A stretch of DNA of 64,000 nucleotides from Oscillospiraceae bacterium (GTDB lineage Bacteria; Bacillota; Clostridia; Oscillospirales; Acutalibacteraceae), in NCBI GenBank assembly GCA_015066105.1, contig SVOY01000001.1:248001-312000 (forward strand), in the 5' to 3' direction. The notes under the pieces are model-generated. The model was not told where the DNA came from. It saw only the letters and a list, made by a program, of their open reading frames with translations, and did not search any database. Made by a program: the position numbers and the translations under genes. Position 1 is the first letter of the stretch, and each line of letters starts with the position of its first letter. Positions 59,980 to 64,000 of the stretch are shown one piece after another.

Positions 59980-60387
59980 ATGACAGGTAAAGAAAGAGCA
60001 CAGTTCAGAGCACAGGCTAACCACCTTGAACCACTTTTTCAAGTGGGTAAGGGCGGTATGTCCGATGCACTTATCAAACAGACAGACGATGCCTTAAGAG
60101 CAAGAGAGCTCATAAAGGTCAAGGTTCTTCTTGAATCCTCACCCATTACCCCGAGAGAAACTGCAGATGCCCTTGCAGCCGCAACGGGTGCAGAGGTTAT
60201 TCAGGTAATCGGCGGTGTAATTGTTCTTTACAGAGAAAGCCCCGAGCTCAAGGAAAAGGCCCTGCAGAAGGAAAAGAACAAGAAAAAGGCCGCTAAGCTC
60301 CAGAGAGAAAAGGCGGCGGCTGAAAGACGCGAAAGCAACAAAAAATTCCGCTTTACAGGTAAAGTAAGCGCAAAGGGAAAGAGATAA
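59980..60387 (+). CDS. yhbY: Ribosome assembly RNA-binding protein YhbY
   Basis: A 135-residue protein with a CRM domain (about 1-97; FQVGKGGMSDALIKQTDDAL, and the GxxG-like IGGVIVLYRES) that binds the pre-50S subunit. It carries a Lys/Arg-rich C-terminal tail (about 98-135) longer than the usual family size of about 97, probably for RNA contact. It is followed one base later by the nadD fusion. Confidence 0.92.
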   Translation: MTGKERAQFRAQANHLEPLFQVGKGGMSDALIKQTDDALRARELIKVKVLLESSPITPRETADALAAATGAEVIQVIGGVIVLYRESPELKEKALQKEKNKKKAAKLQREKAAAERRESNKKFRFTGKVSAKGKR

Positions 60388-60388
60388 A

Positions 60389-61579
60389 ATGCGAATAGGT
60401 ATTTTCGGCGGTACCTTTAATCCGCCTCATCTCGGTCATAAGCACCTTGCCCGTGAGATAAAGGAAAGGGCAGGGCTTGACAAAATTATAATAATCCCTG
60501 CAAACACTCCGCCCCATAAGGTCAGCAAGGACCTTGCCGACGGAGACCACCGCGTAAAAATGTGTGAGCTTCTTTTCAGTGACGATTTTTACGAAATCAG
60601 CAGCATTGAGCTTAAAAGGCAGGGCAAAAGCTACACCGTTGACACAGTGCAGGAGCTTAAAAAGCTTTATCCCGATGACGAGCTGTTTCTTATTATCGGT
60701 GCCGATATGCTTATGAGCTTTGATAAGTGGTACCGTTATGAGGATATTTTATCTGACGTGAAGCTTTGCGTTACCGTAAGGGATGATGAGGTTAAAACGG
60801 CAGACCTTTGTGCATTTGCAAAAAATGTGCTTAAGCTTGACAGCGAAAAAAAAGAAATTATAATCGCTGATGTTGAACCGTGGATTTGCAGCTCAACCGA
60901 TGTAAGGCTCAGGCTTTCACTCGGCCTTGATGCGGCTGAAATGATTTCAACTGAGGTTTTTAACTATGCGAGGCTTAACCTTCTTTACGAAAGTCCGCAT
61001 ACGGATTATAAAAGGCTTTTAAGAGAAAAGCTTGACGATTACCGCTTTCTTCATTCACTCAATGTTGCCGAAAGCGCAAAAAAGCTCGCTGCTGTTTACG
61101 GCGGCGATGAGGAAAAAGCCTATTTTGCAGGACTTGTCCACGACATAATGAAAAACGCTGCTGAAGAAGAACAGTTGCAAATTATGGAAAAAGGTGGTAT
61201 AATTTTAAGCCGTACGGAAAAAAATAACTCAAAGCTGTGGCACGCTATGGCAGGGGAGGCTTATCTTCGTACCGAAATGGGTATAGAGGATAAGGAAATC
61301 CTTTCCGCTGTGAGATACCACACAACGGGCAAGGCAGGTATGAGTCTGCTTGATAAGATAATTTATATAGCAGATTATATTTCCGCTGAAAGAAATTATC
61401 CCGATGTTGATGTGATGCGTCAGCTGGCTTTGACAAGGGGACTTGATGAAGCTGCTTTATATGCACTCAAATTTTCCTTTACATCGCTTTCGAAAAAAGA
61501 AAAGCTTATTCATCCCGACAGTGTTGAATACTATAATGAGCTTATTATAAACAAAACAGAAAAGGAGAAGGCACAATGA
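60389..61579 (+). CDS. nadD: Nicotinate mononucleotide adenylyltransferase fused to YqeK HD phosphohydrolase
   Basis: 396 residues joining two normally adjacent genes. Residues 1-195 are NadD: GIFGGTFNPPHLGHKHLA, IIPANTPPHK, and the C-terminal SSTDVRLRLS. Residues about 205-396 are an HD-domain protein of the YqeK type: FLHSLNVAESAKKLA, AGLVHDIMKN, WHAMAGEAYL and IIYIADYISAERNYP. NadD makes deamido-NAD; YqeK-type proteins hydrolyse Ap4A to ADP. No stop or start lies between the parts. It precedes rsfS as in Bacillus (nadD-yqeK-rsfS). Confidence 0.93.
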   Translation: MRIGIFGGTFNPPHLGHKHLAREIKERAGLDKIIIIPANTPPHKVSKDLADGDHRVKMCELLFSDDFYEISSIELKRQGKSYTVDTVQELKKLYPDDELFLIIGADMLMSFDKWYRYEDILSDVKLCVTVRDDEVKTADLCAFAKNVLKLDSEKKEIIIADVEPWICSSTDVRLRLSLGLDAAEMISTEVFNYARLNLLYESPHTDYKRLLREKLDDYRFLHSLNVAESAKKLAAVYGGDEEKAYFAGLVHDIMKNAAEEEQLQIMEKGGIILSRTEKNNSKLWHAMAGEAYLRTEMGIEDKEILSAVRYHTTGKAGMSLLDKIIYIADYISAERNYPDVDVMRQLALTRGLDEAALYALKFSFTSLSKKEKLIHPDSVEYYNELIINKTEKEKAQ

Positions 61580-61932
61580 CAGATATGGAGCTTTTAAAAG
61601 AAATTGTCAGGGTCCTCGATAAAAAGAAGGCCCGTGATATAAAGGCTATTGAAATAACCGAGCACTCAATAGTTGCCGATTATTTTATCATTTGCTCAGG
61701 CACGTCAAATACTCACGTAAAGTCACTTGCCGATGAGGTTGAGTATGAATTAAAGGAGCAGGGCGTTGCACCCTACAACATTGAAGGAAAGGCAACGGGC
61801 TGGATTCTTCTTGATTATAACGGTGTGCTTGTTCACGTTTTCACAGAAGAAACAAGAGAATACTATAATCTTGAAAGACTCTGGCAGGATGCAAGAGCTA
61901 TTGATATTTCAGAGGTAATTACAGAAGACTGA
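61576..61932 (+). CDS. rsfS: Ribosome silencing factor RsfS
   Basis: A 118-residue factor that binds L14 and blocks subunit joining when nutrients are low. Signatures: DIKAIEITEHSIVADYFIIC, SGTSNTHVKSLADEVEYELK and GWILLDYNGVLVHVFTEE. It overlaps the nadD-yqeK gene by four bases (ATGA) and precedes leuS. Confidence 0.95.
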   Translation: MTDMELLKEIVRVLDKKKARDIKAIEITEHSIVADYFIICSGTSNTHVKSLADEVEYELKEQGVAPYNIEGKATGWILLDYNGVLVHVFTEETREYYNLERLWQDARAIDISEVITED

Positions 61933-61988
61933 TAAAACAGTTTTGTGCTAATAAAACAAACAGAAACTAATTTAACGGAGTGATAAAT

Positions 61989-64000
61989 TTGTATTACGAT
62001 TTTAAAAACACAGAAAAAAAGTGGCAGGACAAATGGGAGGACGCAGGCGTTTTCCACGCAGAGGATAACTGCGACAAGAAAAAGTTCTACGCTCTTGTAG
62101 AATTCCCTTACCCCAGCGGTGCAGGTATGCACGTTGGTCACATCAAGGCTTATTCGGGTCTTGAGGTTGTTTCACGTAAGAGGAGAATGGAAGGCTATAA
62201 TGTGCTTTTCCCCATCGGCTTTGACGCATACGGTCTTCCCACCGAAAACTATGCTATCAAAACAGGTATCCACCCCAGAAAGGTAACCGACGACAACATT
62301 GCAAAGTTTACCTCTCAGCTTAAAAGGGTAGGCTTCTCCTTTGACTGGAACAGAGTTGTTGACACCACTGAGGAAGGCTATTACAAATGGACACAGTGGA
62401 TTTTCCTTAAGATGTTTGAAAACGGTCTTGCTTTCAGAGATAAGACCCTTGTTAACTATTGCCCCTCCTGCAAGGTTGTTCTTTCAAATGAGGACTCGCA
62501 GGGCGGTAAGTGCGACATCTGCCACAGCGACATTGTACAGAAGTCAAAGGATGTATGGTACCTTCGCATTACCGAATATGCCGATAAGCTCCTTGAGGGT
62601 CTTAAGGAGGTTGACTATCTTCCCAACGTAAAGCTTCAGCAGGAAAACTGGATAGGTAAGTCAACGGGTGCATTCGTTAACTTTGACGTTAAGAATACAG
62701 ATGAAACACTCCGTATCTATACAACCCGTCCCGATACACTTTTCGGTGTAACCTTTATGGTTATGGCTCCCGAGCATCCTATGCTTGATAAGTATAAGGA
62801 TATGATTACAAACTTTGATGCCGTTGAAAACTACAGAGCCGAATGTGCCAAGAAAACTGAGTTTGAGCGTACTCAGCTTGTAAAGGACAAGACCGGCGTT
62901 AAGCTTGACGGCTTTGTTGCAATCAATCCCGTTAACGGCAAGGAAATTCCCATTTTCATTTCAGACTACGTTATGATGGGCTACGGTACCGGCGCAATTA
63001 TGGCCGTTCCCGCTCACGACCAGCGTGACTATGATTTTGCAAAGGAATTCGGCATTGATATTATCGAGGTTATCAAGGGCGGTGACATTTCGGTAGAGGC
63101 CTACACCGGCGACGGCGAAATGGTTAACTCCGATTACCTCAACGGCTATAAGGATAAAAAGTCCTCAATCGCAAGAGTTCTTGAGGAGCTTGAAAAGAAG
63201 GGCATCGGTGAGCGCGGTGTTCAGTACAAAATGAAGGACTGGGCATTCAACCGTCAGCGTTACTGGGGCGAGCCTATCCCCATCGTTCACTGTGAAAAGT
63301 GCGGTATGGTGGCTGTTCCCTATGAAGAGCTTCCCCTTAAGCTTCCCGCAGTTGAAAACTTTGAGCCCGGTCAGGACGGCGAAAGCCCCCTTGCAAAAAT
63401 TGACGATTTCGTAAACTGCACCTGCCCCAAGTGCGGCGGCAAGGCAAAAAGAGAGACCGATACAATGCCTCAGTGGGCAGGCTCATCCTGGTATTTCCTT
63501 CGCTACATTGACCCCCACAACGACAGCGAGCTTGCCAATATGGAAAAGCTTAAGTACTGGATGCCCGTTGACTGGTATAACGGCGGTATGGAGCACGTAA
63601 CCCGCCACCTTATCTACTCACGCTTCTGGCACAAGTTCCTTTACGATATCGGCGCAGTACCCTGCGAGGAGCCCTATGCAAAGAGAACAGCCCAGGGTCT
63701 CATCCTCGGCCCCGACGGCGTTAAGATGAGTAAATCACGCGGTAATGTTATTGACCCCAACGAGGTTGTTGATGCCTACGGCGCAGACGTTCTTCGTACC
63801 TATGTACTGTTTATGGGTGACTATGAGCAGGCAGCTCCCTGGTCAGAAAGCTCAGTAAAGGGCTGTAAGAGATTTGTTGACAGAATCTGGAATCTGCAGG
63901 AAATCGTAACCGACGGCGACGATTTCAGTAAGGAGCTTTCATCCTCATTCCATAAGACAATCAAAAAGGTAACAGAGGATATCGAGGCTCTTAAGTATAA
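61989..64000 (+). CDS. leuS: Leucyl-tRNA synthetase, N-terminal part (runs off the window)
   Basis: The first 670 codons of a bacterial-type LeuRS; the frame is open to the right edge. The HIGH motif region is EFPYPSGAGMHVGHIKAYSG; a zinc knuckle (CPSC...CDIC) follows; the editing domain carries TTRPDTLFGVTFMV; LILGPDGVKMSKSRGNV includes KMSKS. The start is TTG 61989, eight bases after CGGAG. The leader is only 56 bases from rsfS, with no T-box. Confidence 0.95.
   Translation, partial: MYYDFKNTEKKWQDKWEDAGVFHAEDNCDKKKFYALVEFPYPSGAGMHVGHIKAYSGLEVVSRKRRMEGYNVLFPIGFDAYGLPTENYAIKTGIHPRKVTDDNIAKFTSQLKRVGFSFDWNRVVDTTEEGYYKWTQWIFLKMFENGLAFRDKTLVNYCPSCKVVLSNEDSQGGKCDICHSDIVQKSKDVWYLRITEYADKLLEGLKEVDYLPNVKLQQENWIGKSTGAFVNFDVKNTDETLRIYTTRPDTLFGVTFMVMAPEHPMLDKYKDMITNFDAVENYRAECAKKTEFERTQLVKDKTGVKLDGFVAINPVNGKEIPIFISDYVMMGYGTGAIMAVPAHDQRDYDFAKEFGIDIIEVIKGGDISVEAYTGDGEMVNSDYLNGYKDKKSSIARVLEELEKKGIGERGVQYKMKDWAFNRQRYWGEPIPIVHCEKCGMVAVPYEELPLKLPAVENFEPGQDGESPLAKIDDFVNCTCPKCGGKAKRETDTMPQWAGSSWYFLRYIDPHNDSELANMEKLKYWMPVDWYNGGMEHVTRHLIYSRFWHKFLYDIGAVPCEEPYAKRTAQGLILGPDGVKMSKSRGNVIDPNEVVDAYGADVLRTYVLFMGDYEQAAPWSESSVKGCKRFVDRIWNLQEIVTDGDDFSKELSSSFHKTIKKVTEDIEALKY

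Noticed and set aside
61933..61988. T-box upstream of leuS
   Set aside because: Only 56 bases lie between rsfS and leuS and no T-box sequence is present.
1..64000. tRNA, rRNA, CRISPR arrays, prophage or complete transposons
   Set aside because: No cloverleaf-type sequences, repeat-spacer arrays, integrases or transposases were seen on either strand.

Overview
The window is a gene-dense chromosomal segment of a spore-forming, Gram-positive anaerobe of the Clostridia, most like the Ruminococcaceae/Oscillospiraceae. The evidence is a complete spoIIIAB-AH run, spoIVA and an uninterrupted sigK with a pro-sequence; consensus sigma-A promoters (TTGACA, 17 bp, TATAAT type); T-box leaders; ferredoxin-dependent 2-oxoacid oxidoreductase genes; and gene orders typical of Firmicutes. 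No tRNA, rRNA, CRISPR array, phage or intact insertion sequence was seen. The organism assignment is inference.

Layout. 1-3.9 kb: spoIIIA operon (the SpoIIIA-Q channel of the engulfed forespore). 3.9-12.4 kb: nusB-xseA-xseB-ispA-dxs-tlyA-nadK-argR-recN. 12.4-16.4 kb: tyrS, an intracellular GH43 glycosidase, nadE (minus strand) and upp. 16.4-27.7 kb: a metabolic island with three promoters. The first drives a Leu-type T-box, a LeuA-like protein that lacks the catalytic motifs, and a TIM-barrel/acyl-CoA ligase fusion. The second drives an Ile-type T-box and an HTH-cupin-acyl-CoA ligase fusion. The third drives a ParA-like ATPase, a four-subunit 2-oxoacid:ferredoxin oxidoreductase and a branched-chain aminotransferase. 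27.7-32.1 kb: argCJBD. 32.2-37.8 kb: spoIVA, a three-gene miniature NRPS-like set (adenylation, condensation, carrier) and sigK. 37.8-40.5 kb: split chromate transporter and a FAD oxidoreductase. 40.6-43.4 kb: metG-tatD on the minus strand. 43.5-46.2 kb: a membrane M28 peptidase and a VanY-type carboxypeptidase. 46.2-64 kb: infC-rpmI-rplT, then an SpoU methyltransferase, dprA, topA, trmFO, rnc, a radical SAM gene, smc, ftsY, rdgB, yhbY, a nadD-yqeK fusion, rsfS and the start of leuS.

How the genes may work together. The strongest candidate for an undescribed system is 16.4-27.7 kb. Both acyl-CoA ligases sit behind T-boxes, whose specifier codons I read as CTC (Leu) and ATC (Ile). Uncharged tRNA would therefore switch on activation of a short-chain acid. 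A VOR/KOR enzyme running in the reductive direction plus IlvE could then turn isovaleryl-CoA into leucine and 2-methylbutyryl-CoA into isoleucine. Reductive carboxylation of branched volatile fatty acids is long known physiologically in ruminococci; the gene set and its control proposed here are inference. The LeuA-like pseudoenzyme keeps the leucine-sensing domain and may be a feedback sensor. A second item of interest is the A/C/T mini-cluster between two sporulation genes, together with a strong hairpin that covers the sigK ribosome binding site.
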